This document shows positions 10,401-22,073 of a DNA stretch of 64,000 nt, one piece after another (position 1 is the stretch's first letter; each line of letters begins with the position of its first letter). The translations under genes were made by a program, and so were the position numbers. The stretch comes from Lindgomyces ingoldianus (Eukaryota > Ascomycota > Dothideomycetes > Pleosporales > Lindgomycetaceae). A model generated the notes under the pieces. The model worked only from the letters and a program-made list of their open reading frames with translations, ran no database searches and was not told the DNA's origin. The stretch is taken from the NCBI RefSeq assembly GCF_010093535.1, contig NW_022985168.1:1204537-1268536 (forward strand), read 5' to 3'.

Positions 10401-12320
10401 ACAATGGACTTGCTCGCACTAGGTGCCTTTCGGAGCTGCAGGTTGACGTTCGGCGTGCTCGTCTGAGCATTTCATCCCCTCGGCCTGCTGCTTGTGCGCA
10501 GCAATGCTGGAAATATCCCCCCAGTGTTTCAGCGTGACGCCTCGATGGAGGCCATTCGAAACTCGCATATGCCTGCCCCTCGACATTTGGCCTTCACGCT
10601 TGATGCAGCCGTTGCCCACGCTCCCTATCACTCTTCTGCTCGACTGGCATTATGCACGTGCCGTGCAACGCGGTGAGTGAGGTCATCGCGGCGGCGCGCC
10701 TGGGCGGTTCTTGTCAAGGTGGCCAGGGCTGCATGTTTGCGGTCTGCACGTTTGGCTCGATCCGTTCAAGGGCCGCAGTTTCCTGAGGTTCTTTGTGCAA
10801 CGCTCACTTGGCTATGGTTCATTCCGGCTCGTCGGGGCTTGGGAGCCGGACAATAGCGGCGCCGTTGAACGCCCACTGTCGCTTGCTGCTCAGGTACAGA
10901 AGCTTGTGCAGAGAGACACGCTGCCACGGTGAGCAAGCAGGAACGAGGGCCCGGGCAGCAGGCTTTGCAAAGCTTGATACAGGCACAACCAGCAGGCAAT
11001 GATCATCAGATAGATGGGTTTGCTAGGACGCGCTCTCAGGGCGCTCTGGGGCGTTGCGGGAGGAGGGGTTCCAAGGCCAGGGCGGGCATAAACGCAAGAG
11101 GTCAGGTGGTGTTCACAAGTGGATCGCAGCCCTGATGGCGGGCAGAATCATGACGAGACGAGAACGAGGCGGCCGCTTTGATTGACGGCCTGTCGTGCAA
11201 ATAAAAGGCCCTGCTCTGATTGCTCGGGCGAGGGCCTTTTCTCATTCGCGCGCTGGGCAAGGGGCCGCGATATCGTCAACTGGACTGACGAAGCGAGCGC
11301 TGGTGGTGAGTTGCAACATGCAGACAGAGAGATTGGCGCAGTGCAGAGGCGCCAGAGAGGCCAGAGAGGGTGTTGCGCTGGGCTCATGCTCATGATGCTG
11401 ATGCTGGGGGTGTGGACGGGGAGGCATCCATCAACGGTGCGGTCCAATTGCAGCGCCGTGAATTCAATAGCCTTCAAAGAGAGCTCGCGACGGGCAGCTC
11501 GCGGCGTTGCTCAGGAGGCGCGCCTTGTACTGCCGCGAGAGAATAATATTAATCGGGGCCTGTGGTGGGTCTGGGCTGGCGTTCACGTGCGCCTGGCTGT
11601 GCTGCTGCCGGCCGTGTCTGGCGGCGGAGAGTCTGCTGGGAGCGTAGGGGAGCTGCCATCTTGCCAGCGGGAATCGCACGAGTGTCCAGCTTCAACTCCA
11701 CCGCGCCTCTGCTGGAGCAAATCCGCCCGCTGCGTCCGCCCCTCTGTCCTCTCCGCCCATTCACCAGCACAGCCCAGCCCCGGCGCTCTGTCGCGTCGTG
11801 TGTCTTCCGGCCCAGGCCCCAAATCGCTGGTTAGCATCCACAGAATTGGAGGTCACGCTCACATACTAAACTGGCTGCGGGGACCCAAGCAACCACGCTC
11901 CCATCATCATCATCCCGCCTCCGTCACCACTGCTCTGCTCCTCCTGCGCCAGAACTCCCCCAATTCCTATTCACTTCACCGCCCACACCCTGCCCGGCCC
12001 CTTCACACGCTCCGCGCGGACTGCTTCCGTGTTGCCTCTGCCTCGTCGTTAGCGACAAGCCACTGCCACCCACCTGCCACCACCACCTCAACAAGCATCA
12101 TTTGACCCGCCTCGAAACCTCACACCCGCTGGCCCTCTCCCCAACGCCACACACGACCGCACCTCCCTCCACCCTCGCCGCTCAAGCTCTATCTACCGCC
12201 CACGACGGATCTCCTCTCGAAGACTCGGCGCTCCTCGCACGACTTGCTGAACTACAGCCCGCCCTACTCTCGATAGCAATCCGCGCGCTTCGCCGGCCCC
12301 GAACGCAGACGACCTGAACA
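10401..12320 (+). promoter_or_regulatory. GC-rich upstream region and leader of GSK3
   Basis: About 1.9 kb that is clearly richer in G and C than the preceding 5 kb. From about 11,690 to 12,320 it becomes strongly C/T-rich (repeated CCACC, CATCATCATCATCC), as expected of a long fungal 5' leader just before the kinase ATG. A 307-codon frame at 11182-12105 spans it but is low-complexity (Arg, Ala, Ser, Pro, His), lacks any domain, and changes composition with the DNA, so I treat it as chance. Several upstream ATGs precede the GSK3 start, which could damp translation (inference). Confidence 0.45.
11203..11240. repeat. Perfect 10-bp inverted repeat
   Basis: AAAAGGCCCT at 11203-11212 and AGGGCCTTTT at 11231-11240 are exact reverse complements separated by 18 bases. 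This could form a hairpin or be a dyad protein site in the GC-rich GSK3 upstream region. Role unknown. Confidence 0.7.
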
Positions 12321-13851
12321 ATGACCCAGAACCGGCCATCGGCCTTCACGTCCCTGAGGATGGGCGGTAAGGCCTCTCCCCCTCGTTGCAGCCCTCCGGC
12401 CACTGACAAATCCGCAGAGGTGATCCGCGAGAAGGTGCAGGACGGCGAGACGGGCGAGTACAAAGACTTGGCATACACACAATGCAAGATTGTTGGCAAC
12501 GGCTCGTTTGGAGTCGTCTTTCAGACCAAGCTGTCGCCTAGCGGCGAGGATGCCGCCATCAAGCGAGTGCTCCAGGATAAGCGCTTCAAGGTGAGCTGAT
12601 TCATGTGACAATCGCACACAGTACGTGCGCGGGCTGACCTTCAGTGACAGAATCGCGAACTCCAGATCATGCGCATAGTCAGGCACCCCAACATCGTGGA
12701 GCTGAAGGCCTTCTTCTACAACAACGGCGAGAGGGTTTGTGTCCCCGCACTGCCACCCCGCCTGCGTCGGTTTGCATAGCTAACCGTTTTAGCCACAGAA
12801 GGATGAAGTATACCTCAACCTTGTCCTCGAATACGTTCCCGAGACAGTTTACCGCGCCTCGCGGTACTTCAACAAGATGAAGACGGTCATGCCAATTCTC
12901 GAGGTCAAACTCTACATCTACCAGTTGTTCCGCTCGCTCGCCTACATTCATTCGCAGGGCATCTGCCACAGGGACATCAAGCCGCAAAATCTCCTCTTGG
13001 ACCCTGCCACTGGCGTGCTGAAGCTGTGCGATTTTGGAAGCGCAAAGATACTCGTAGAAAACGAGCCAAATGTCTCGTACATCTGCTCCAGGTACTACCG
13101 GGCACCAGAACTCATTTTCGGAGCAACGAATTACACCACCAAAATCGGTACGCCACTTCTTCACACTTTTGGGGCTAGATTAACTAATTGATCTATCACA
13201 GATGTTTGGTCAACTGGGTGCGTGATGGCAGAATTGATGCTAGGGCAGCCGCTGTTCCCGGGGGAGTCGGGCATTGACCAGCTCGTCGAGATTATCAAAG
13301 TCCTCGGGACCCCAACCCGAGACCAAATCCGAACAATGAATCCGAATTATATGGAACATAAGTTCCCCCAGATCAAGCCACATCCGTTCAACAAGGTGAA
13401 TATTGTGCGCAAAGCTGAATTTGTTTCCAAACTGAGCCTCCTTTAGGTGTTCAGAAAGGCGGATCCGACGGCAATCGATCTAATTTCGAAACTCTTGGAG
13501 TACACGCCAACGCAGCGGCTGTCGGCGATTGATGCCATGGTGCAACCATTCTTCGATGAACTGAGGGATCCAAGCACGAGGCTTCCCGACTCACGTCATC
13601 CAACGGGAGCCACTCGAGACCTACCCAGTCTGTTTGACTTCACCCTTCACGGTAAACTTAGCCACTCCCGTCTCCGCCCATTTCTAGATCTCATGGACTA
13701 ATTGTATGTAGAACTCTCTATTGCGCCTCACCTAAACCAGCAGCTCGTACCACCGCATGTTCGACCCGGTCTGGCAGCGCGAGGCCTGGACTTCGAATCC
13801 CCCAACTTCAAGCCTTTAACCAAGGATCAAATGCTGGCCCGGCTAGACTAG
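12321..13851 (+). CDS. GSK3: Glycogen synthase kinase 3 (CMGC Ser/Thr kinase)
   Basis: Shaggy/GSK-3 family protein kinase. Seven exons: 12321-12366, 12418-12590, 12651-12734, 12799-13147, 13202-13395, 13447-13651 and 13712-13851; all introns are GT...AG, about 51-64 nt; 396 aa. Glycine loop GNGSFGVV at residues 42-49, ATP-site lysine K64 in AAIKRV, helix-C glutamate E76, catalytic HRDIKPQN with D160, and DFG with D179. The activation-loop tyrosine Y195 in VSYICSRYY matches the autophosphorylated tyrosine of GSK-3. The APE-type motif (YRAPELIFG) and LGTPT follow. The short N-terminus lacks the inhibitory RPRTTSF-type phosphosite of animal GSK3beta. The 51-nt first intron is a multiple of three and open, so an unspliced reading would insert 17 residues between MG and VIREKV. 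Fungal homologues act in growth, stress response and development. Confidence 0.96.
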
Positions 13852-15588
13852 ATTTCACATGGACCTCCACACGAAACGATATGATATGGTTATTCACGCG
13901 GCGTGTCATGCGTTTGTCTCCGCTCTTGGGAACGAAGAAGTTCCGCTATGAAGGATGCAAGCGTTTTTGGAGATTCATTTCGGCGTCGGTTTCCTGGGTG
14001 GTCTTACGCCGACATGTAAACCCCCTTCCCTCAGTGTCTGTGCTCGACTGAAAATGATACGGTCATTCTTGCGTCTCGAAGAATGACTTTGGTTTGCTTC
14101 TTCTATCCTGGACCGTCAACCTTCCCGTTCAGTCAATTCATCTTCGGGGAGGCTCCGTAGATGTATTCCTTTCCCCGTTTTGTGTTTTCTGGGCTGGTCA
14201 GCGAGCGAATGAGTGCAAGATAAGGGACGGGGGGGTTGGGGGGGGAGGAGGGAGGGTCAAAAGTCAGGGACGTCTGACACAAACATCTTACCGGACGGGG
14301 TTTGATTTCTCGACACGCGTTCGTTGTGGATGCGTCGACTTGCATGCGGGTGTTTTCATTTGACTATTTGTTGCACATCATGGCGAGGCCCTTTCCAGCT
14401 GCTGTGGGTGTTTGGCTCCCCCTTGAAGGGACAGCAGCCCTGCCTCGACAGTTATTGCAATTGAATTGCAACTGCTGGCCTGGATAGTATGGGGGAGTGG
14501 ATGTTCCTTTTTCGGTCGCCAATCCAATGGGGAAAGTAGTACTGGCGCAGGCTCTGTCATGTTCTATTTCTTCAGCCATGGTGGCTTTCTTCAATGATAA
14601 GTAGACACTCTTCCTCCGCTCTTCATACTTTCCCCAGTTGGTGTTGTGGTTCATTTCCCACTCTTGGGTCCTTTCAGCATGCCTTCTGACGGACATGAAT
14701 GCACAATTTCACTTTTGTTGACGAACAGTCTCACGTATGAGATTCTCACTGTGAGGAAAATATAGTCTTTGCTCTCATTGTTCTGTCTGCTTTCTCCCAA
14801 TTTTTGGGGTTAAAGATGGTGCATTCTTTGCATGATGATCTTTTGGAAGGGCGTGATGTTGGACTTTCTCTTTGCATAATGACAATGCATTGGTATTGGC
14901 CGTGTTTGTGATAAAACGTCTCTGTCCTCCCGGCTGCTTTTTCCTCAGACTGAACGATCAAGCATCTCACTGGAGTCAAAGCTTCAGTCCTTTCCGGTAC
15001 CTACCCATTTTGCCATATATATGGTGCTTGGACCATCCAGACATGGCTCTATGACTAACTCACCACACGTTAAGCTATGGAGGGACCTTTGGGGTATTGA
15101 TGGGTGTAGCTATAGGCGGTTGGTTGGTCTTCAGCACTAGGGTCTAATATCGCAAGCGGATGCCTTTTCGAGTACTCCTTTCTACCAAGTTACCCTCGAA
15201 GGACTCGTTGAGGCTAGTTGCCAAAAAGATAGGTGGTGCCCTCACTTTCACTCAAGTCAACTCCCTATGTAAAAGCGGATACATCGGCTCACCCTATGGT
15301 TGAGCCAGGTGAAAGAGTCCCACTCTGCACATTTCCCGACACTTTCATAGAGGCAGTTATGAGACAATTACAAATCTTTCACTCGGCCCTCGCATACTTG
15401 CTCACAGTATTTAATCACCTAATGGCCCTACGTTTTCTTCCTCACGACCTCTCGCCCTCCATGCTCCTGTGGGAAGAGTGAGGCCGCCTGTCAAGTATTG
15501 TGGCCGCCACACCACGAAATTGATAGTTTTGGGCTATAGCAGCTTCCAGTTGAACCCTTACTAACCGGAGACCTAGTATACACGCACT
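13852..15588. other. GSK3 3' region and CBP80 upstream region
   Basis: No gene supported. It holds the GSK3 3' UTR, a G-rich tract at 14228-14256, and a near-palindrome around TTGCAATTGAATTGCAA (about 14455-14471). Just before the first CBP80 ATG, CTTACTAACCGGAGACCTAG looks like an intron branch point and acceptor (acceptor end near 15575), so the CBP80 transcript may begin with a 5' UTR intron or an upstream exon. Confidence 0.4.
14228..14256 (+). other. G-quadruplex-forming motif
   Basis: The plus strand carries G runs of 7 or more, 8 or more, 2, 3 and 3 separated by one or two bases (GGGGGGGTTGGGGGG then GGAGGAGGGAGGG). This satisfies the usual four-run G4 pattern. It lies about 380 bases past the GSK3 stop. 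Confidence 0.6.
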
Positions 15589-18500
15589 ATGGACGGTTCT
15601 TTCGAGTTTGGCAAGGACGCGGTGACCGGTATGGATGTTGTTGACCTGCCATTCGAGGCCGCCATCTACTGGAGGTCACGTGAAGAAGAGATCCGTGCAT
15701 GCCAAGCCGAGGTTCGCGAGTTGCTCCAAACCTCCCGTCGCGACCGCGGCAACGACAACTCCTCCCAGCATCGCGAACCCTCGCCCTGTTCCCTCGTCCC
15801 GCCGTGCTTTGTCTATCGCGGTGTTGATGACTGTTATCGCCCAAGCGACGATTATAACCACCATTCCCTCCTTGCGCGACCAGGCTCCGTCCCCGAACAT
15901 CACGTAGTTTCTCATCCAGACTTTCCCGCAGGCTTCCCCGACTACAACCCTCATACAGCCAAACCTCCATTCACTAGGTACCGGCCACGTACGCAACCGC
16001 GACCAACCCCGATTATCCTCACCGATTTCTTAACCCGCGAAACTTGGGTCTACGATCCCATTAACGACGACACCGTAGACCAGGGTAGACACCCCCCGCC
16101 TCATTGTCGAGCCTCTCCCAAACCTAGCCTTTACCCTCCAAGCTTCCCCGTCAATACAGAGTACGAATCGATTAAGAGGGTTTGTTCGATTGAGAATTAC
16201 GTCAACGAAGCTACCCAAGCTATGGCTGACCTGGACGTGGGCCCCAGTGGCAGGCGCGACCGTGGCAATCGCTCCCGCGGAAGCAACAATCACAACTTTA
16301 ATAGACCTCCCAAGCGACCTCGTCCTGATGATTCCTACATGGATGACGGATACAATGAACGCGGACAGTCTCAACACGACCGCCGCCACCGTGGAACTGC
16401 CGTTAATGCTCGGCTTCAACGTATGCTCGTCAACATTGCTGGGTCGACGAAGCTCCCCCAGGATGAGGCCATGGACATTGCTCGTCAGTTCGGTGAGCAC
16501 TTTGATGATGAAGCAGTGAAGACCGAGTTCTTCGACCACCTTGTTCAGCTGTAAGCTTCAACTACCCAATGCGACTTGCTATAACTATACTGATAATTGT
16601 AGTATCATCGAACAGCCCTTTAGGATCCCACACGTGGCTGCAGTTGCTTTCTATGCAAACGATGACAAGCCCGAGATCACCGCCGAAGCAATCAAACGGG
16701 TTGCGGGGCGCACCCAGGAAATGCTGAATGCGGGCCAATGGAAGGAATTTAAATTACTCCTCCGCTTCTTTGCCTGCATACAGTCACTGCTTGAAGGCGA
16801 CGGTGTCTTCTTTCTCCTAGACCAGCTGTTCGACACGGTCGTCGACCTGCAGAGTGCAAACGAGAATGATGTAAGTAGACCATCCACTCTCTGTGGACTC
16901 CCTCGGTGCTAATACTTCCAAGGTCGTCGGACTCGAGCTGGTCAAGATTATCCTTCTGACAATTCCGTACGCACTCGTCTCCGGAGGAAGCAGTTTCTAC
17001 GGAAAAGCTTCAGAGTTGCTGGAGAAGACGAGTATTGTTGCGACTAACAGGCTCCCTATGGAGACCCTAGTTGAGTTGTATGTTTCGGACAGCCCTGAGA
17101 AACCTATTCCGTACCACAGTGCCCTCGGCCTGCTACAGACACAGCTAGAGAAGGAAGCCGAGTCCGGCTGGAACTTCGCTTGCATCCCTCGATTCCCGAA
17201 GTACATCCCTAGAAAAATCGATGACGACCAGCCGATGCCGTCTGCCCCTCGCTTGCATGCTTTACCTACAATCAGGATCCCATCTCCAGTCAATCCCGGT
17301 CCAAAGCTCCTCTTTCCCGAGGCCTACTTCTCTCTCTACACGGACCATGAGCTTGAGACTGTCCCCAAAACTACAGATGTCGCATCTTCATTGTTGCGAG
17401 ATGCGATCGTCGATACGATCAATCAGCTGGATGGCAATAGGGACGAGGCTGCGAGAATCCTGGTCCAGCTTTCAAATTATTGGGCACTGGACACGTTTGC
17501 CCCATCAGGTACCCCGCCGGACAAGCTTGAGGAGGTGGCTAAAGACCAGAAAATTCCTCCAGGATCCACGCTCTGGAAGTCCGAAGACATGATTATCGAC
17601 GCAATATTCTCACAGTTGTTCAAATTGCCTGGTCCAGAGCACAAATTGGTGTACTATCACACTTTGATTACGCAGAGCTGCAAGTTTGCTCCAGCTGCAA
17701 TTGCCCCGTCTCTTGGAAGGGCTATTCGATTCATCTACAAGAGTATCGACGTGATGGACCTCGAACTTGTCAATCGATTCTGCGACTGGTTCTCACATCA
17801 TCTGAGCAATTTCGAGTTTAGATGGAGATGGGCAGAATGGCAAGTAAACAACTTTATTCGTCCGCGAACAAGCTAACCTGTATTAGGATTGAGGATCTAG
17901 ATCGTTCCAACTTGCATCCAAAGAAGGCATTTATCATTGCCGCGCTCGACAAGGAGATTCGCCTCTCTTTCGCGAAGCGTATACGCTCCACGGTTCCCGT
18001 AGAGTACCATTCTTTGATTCCAGAGGCAATGGACGAGGACAGGAGCCCAGATTTCAAATATGATAATCCTCGTGAGTAGCTAATTGGCATACTCACTTCT
18101 CACGTGTAGCTAACATCTTGCACAGTAACGCCGTTCGCTCAAGAAGCTCAGACGCTATTGACTCTAATTAAAAAGAGGGTCCCGGAGAAGGTGGCGGAGA
18201 GAGATATGCAACTGAAAGAGACCATCAACAAGGATATCCAAGAGACTATCGACAAGATCCATGAGCAAGCAATTGGGCTCGACTTTAAGGATGTCCTTGT
18301 GCCATCCACAGATGTCTTCGTTACCGCAATCTGTCGTCTGGGGTCGAAATCGCTGTCCCACGTCCTGTCCTGCATCGAGCGAGGCAAAGAACGTCTTCTA
18401 AATATTGCGAATACCTCTCCGGCGGCTCGCCGCCAAATTGTGGCCAGCGTAGTAGAGTATTGGAAGGACCAGCCGGGCATTGCGATCAATATCGTTGACA

Positions 18501-19057
18501 AACTTCTCAACTACCAGATTCTTGCCCCATCGACGGTCATTGAATGGGCGCTTGGCGACTATCTGGGCGCCGGAGAGGCTTTGACGGAAGGCTGGGTCTT
18601 CGAGATGGTGGCGAACACGGTGGCCAAAGTCTCGGGTCGGATCCATCAGATCGTGACAGCCAGGCTCCAGAAGGGACTCCCAGCGGAGCAGATCCAGTTA
18701 GTGGAGGCCACTCTCACCAAAGACCGTGAATCGTCCCGCGCCCTGTTCAAGCTCATCGAGGATTCGGTGTCAGCGGTTGCTCAAGGCTCTGCGAACCACC
18801 TCATCGAGAAAGAAACTAACGGCGAGCTGTCGGCGGAAGACGGCCAACTTATTCGCGACTGGGCTAAGCGATGGCAGACGGTGTTCATCCGCAAGTCGCA
18901 GGTCGAAGAGTCGGTCGTCGGCGAGGAAGCAGTCGATGCCAAGATTAGGCTTCTAGCTGCCGAGCCAGAGCCAGAGCCAGAGCCAGAGTCCACGAGCATG
19001 CATGAAGGCAACGGCTTCGCGGAGCACAAAGTCAACGGCGAGGAGGAGATGGTCTGA
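15589..19057 (+). CDS. CBC1: Nuclear cap-binding complex large subunit CBP80
   Basis: Large (MIF4G-type helical repeat) subunit of the nuclear cap-binding complex, which with CBP20 binds m7G caps and links capping to splicing, export and decay. Exons 15589-16550, 16603-16870, 16923-17839, 17887-18071 and 18126-19057; 1087 aa as drawn. Recognisable blocks: ARLQRMLVNIAGS...LPQDEAMDIARQFGEHFDDE, then IIEQPFRIPHVAAVAFYAND, the long VVGLELVKIILLTIPYAL segment, LHPKKAFIIAALDKEIRLSF, and a C-terminal MIF4G region ending AKRWQTVFIRKSQ, with a Glu-Pro repeat near the end. Intron 3 (17840-17886) uses a GC donor (GCAAGT); the GT two bases on would give a stop. Family members usually begin near MADLDVG at 16222 (876 aa); the 211 codons upstream are open and may be extension or 5' UTR. 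Confidence 0.9.
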
Positions 19058-19770
19058 ACTTTCACTTCCTGCAGCAGATGACAAGATATATTGTAAGATT
19101 CGTGGAGCTAAAATATTGGGGGGAGGGGGGGCGGTTCAGAAGTAAAGCATTCGAGGTACTGCGTTCAAACCTCCCACACATTTTGGAGACACTCGACGGC
19201 AATATTGGGGGTGATTTGCTGGAGTCATTCAGGGAAGGCGGCATTGGTCGGAGTTTTTCGCGCGGAAACGAACGGGCATGCAGCATGTCGGACAGCAAAA
19301 GGAATTTCCTTGACCGTGGATCCTCATGTATAGTACAATGAATGCAAACCTCAGAGCTGCGTAGCTGACTAAAGCTATGATGTCAAATACCATGGGTGCT
19401 TTTGTCGCGTTGACAAGCTTAGAAGCGAAGCTATTTCGGCTCGCGGCTGACGGGCTCCAGGGTTGCTGGCAGCTGCACAGTGATGGACAGTGCGGCGGGA
19501 GGTAGATCGCTTCCGTCATGTGAAGGACCCGGAGCCCTGGAGAATCCTAGGAGGCAAGATTACTTGTCGTCGCAACGCAGGCCGACGACTACAACACGCC
19601 TCACGGCGTCATCACGATGGTGCAGATTCTACGACTTTATATGTCTATCTAGCAACATCTGTATTCGAGCAGATCAGCCCGCACTTTTGCACGATTTTCC
19701 CTCTCCGCGTCCGTTGCGGTGTCTTTGCATAAACAGCTGCGTACTACCACCGCCCGAACCTCAGCAGACC
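19058..19770. other. Spacer between CBP80 and the NIPA-like gene
   Basis: CBP80 3' UTR and the leader of the transporter gene. The transporter frame is open upstream to 19480, but the segment shows no domain and reads as leader. No separate gene seen. Confidence 0.45.
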
Positions 19771-22073
19771 ATGATTCTGCCTCCATACTCTGTTGCTGCT
19801 GGCCCAGCGACCACCACACTTAATTATGACCTCTCCATCTCCACGCCTACGCCCACGCCCTCTGTCCCCGGGATGGGCAATGAGAACTGGAGCTCCCTCA
19901 TTGGCATCACTACCGCCATCATCGGCAACGTGATGATTTCCTTCGCCCTGAATATGCAGCGATACGCACACATACGATTAGAGAGGGAATGGCAAGAGAA
20001 AGAAAGACAGAGGAAGAGGAGGAGTACGTCATATCGGTCGAGCCAGGCGAAGACTGCAGAGGAGCGGGCTAAGGCGAATCTGGCGAGGAAATACCATCCC
20101 CCGCGGCATTCAGAGTCACTGCATGGAGGATTTGTTGCGACCGAGGTCGACCCTCTAATCCAGTCGGTCGCGCTCACACATGGCAGCACGCGCTCGCGAT
20201 CGCGACCAACCTTGGCTTCAACAGATTCAACGTCCGGCGACGGCGACGGCTCTGAGGAAGCAGCATACAAGCAGAAGTCATACCTTAGGTCGCCCTACTG
20301 GTGGGCAGGTATCATACTCATGACGACTGGAGAGGCCGGGAATTTTCTTGCCTACGGATTTGCCCCGGCCTCCATCGTTTCCCCTCTTGGTGTCGTTGCC
20401 TTGGTCTCGAATTGTATAATCGCCCCCTTCATGCTCAAAGAGCCATTCAGGAAACGCGATGCTCTTGGTGTACTGGTTGCCGTTGGAGGGGCGGTGACTG
20501 TTGTCGCCTCTGCAAGCGACAACAATCCGAAGCTGGGTCCGGGTGAGATTTGGGATTTGATTACCACGTGGGAATTTGAGACATATCTTGGCATCACGAT
20601 AGCCATTATAATTGCTTTAAGCGTTGCTAGTAACAGATTTGGAGGCAAAAGCATTCTGATTGATCTCGGCTTGGTGGGGTTATTTGGTAGGTTGAAATCT
20701 AACCTAACCTCTAAGATTTTTTCTCGACTTCGTACTGACGCGACTGCATAGGCGGCTACACGGCACTCTCCACAAAAGGTGTTGCGTCAATGCTCTCCTA
20801 CACCCTTTGGCGCGCAATCACCTTCCCTGTCACCTACCTGTTAGTCGCTATTCTGGTCTTCACGGCGATCATGCAGATCAAGTACGTCAATCGGGCACTC
20901 CAGCGATTTGACGCTACGCAGGTCATTCCGGTGCAATTTGTCCTCTTCACACTCTGCGTCATTCTGGGGTCAGCGATTTTGTATCGCGACTTTGAACGCA
21001 CGCCAAGTGGAGATGCAGGCAAGTTCGTGGGAGGGTGTGCGCTGACGTTTTTGGGAGTGTGGTTAATCACCAGTGGAAGACCGCGCAATGGGGGTGAGGA
21101 AGAGGAGGACCGGGAGCCAGAACCCGAGGATGCCATCAATCTTGTCGATGGTGAGCGGTATCAAGACGAGGTAGATGGAGCTAGCAACGACGACCCCGGA
21201 GCGGGTTCACATCGTTCATCAACTATCCGCCCAGCTTCACCTCCCATTGACATCAACCCAAGGTTCTTCACACACGATGGCTCGCAGCCGTCAACGCCCA
21301 CAACTGCCATCACTCCGCAAAACTCGGTCCCACAAACACCATCAACACCGTTAGACTCGGTCCCAGAAGTCCCATCATCACTAACTACGAATCCTTGGGA
21401 GCATGAAGGATCTCAATCGCAACCACCTTCAACTCGACTCCCACCAGCCTCCCTTAGTCGACACACACCTCACTCTACCCCTCTCCTTCCATCTGAAGCC
21501 ACTACAGCATCAACCTCCAACCCCGAACTCGCCACACACCCTCCCATCCCCAACACTCCCACAAGAGGTATATCTGACAATGCGCTCCCGGTCACACCAA
21601 GCACACACCCTAGCCCCCTTCCGCACCGCCTTCGGAGAACCGGAACCGCAGAACGCCTAGGATCACGGAATTCCATCCCTGGTCCGCTCCTCGCGAGTCC
21701 CCTCAGCACATCTCTAAGCGCCATGGTCGCAGACCTCAAACGAGGCGGCAGTCTGCGCGGCCCATCAGGTGGTCACAGAAGCGAAAATAGCGGCGATCCA
21801 CATCCCACACGACGGAGAGAGAGCGTACTAGGAATTGGAGCGAGTGAGCATGAGAGGGATACGGACGGTGAAGAGAGATTCGGAGAGCTGCTCGATAGGA
21901 GGAGAACGGTTAATGATGATGTTGGAGCGGGACCGGAAGAGAGATGGAGTAGGGGGAGGAGTTTGAGTGGGACGCTAGGAGAGCTTTGGAGGGGAATTAG
22001 AGGCGGGCATGGGGATGAGTATGGGGACGGTGAGAGTGAGGGTGGTGGAGGGTTTGGGGAGGAGGGGGGGTGA
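19771..22073 (+). CDS. NIPA-like magnesium transporter (DUF803 family)
   Basis: Polytopic membrane protein of the NIPA/DMT-related family, members of which carry Mg2+. Exons 19771-20686 and 20752-22073, intron 20687-20751 (GTAGGT...CATAG); 745 aa. The first membrane segment is SLIGITTAIIGNVMISFAL. A basic, Ser-rich loop of about 110 aa (ERQRKRRS...) then separates it from the core: YWWAGIILMTTGEAGNFLAY, FAPASIVSPLGVVALVSN, LGVLVAVGGAVTVVASA, TYLGITIAIIIALSV. After splicing come LFGGYTALSTKGVASML and three more segments (ITFPVTYLLVAILVFTAI, FVLFTLCVILGSAILY, GCALTFLGVWLITSG). A hydrophilic tail of about 330 aa, rich in Pro, Ser and Thr then Gly, Arg and Glu, follows. I chose ATG 19771 because the core starts soon after; an in-frame upstream start at 19480 would add low-complexity residues. 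Substrate not proven. Confidence 0.88.

Noticed and set aside
11182..12105. 307-codon frame in the GSK3 upstream region
   Set aside because: Composition simply follows the GC-rich then C/T-rich DNA; no domain, no conserved-looking motif, and it runs into the kinase leader. More likely open by chance.
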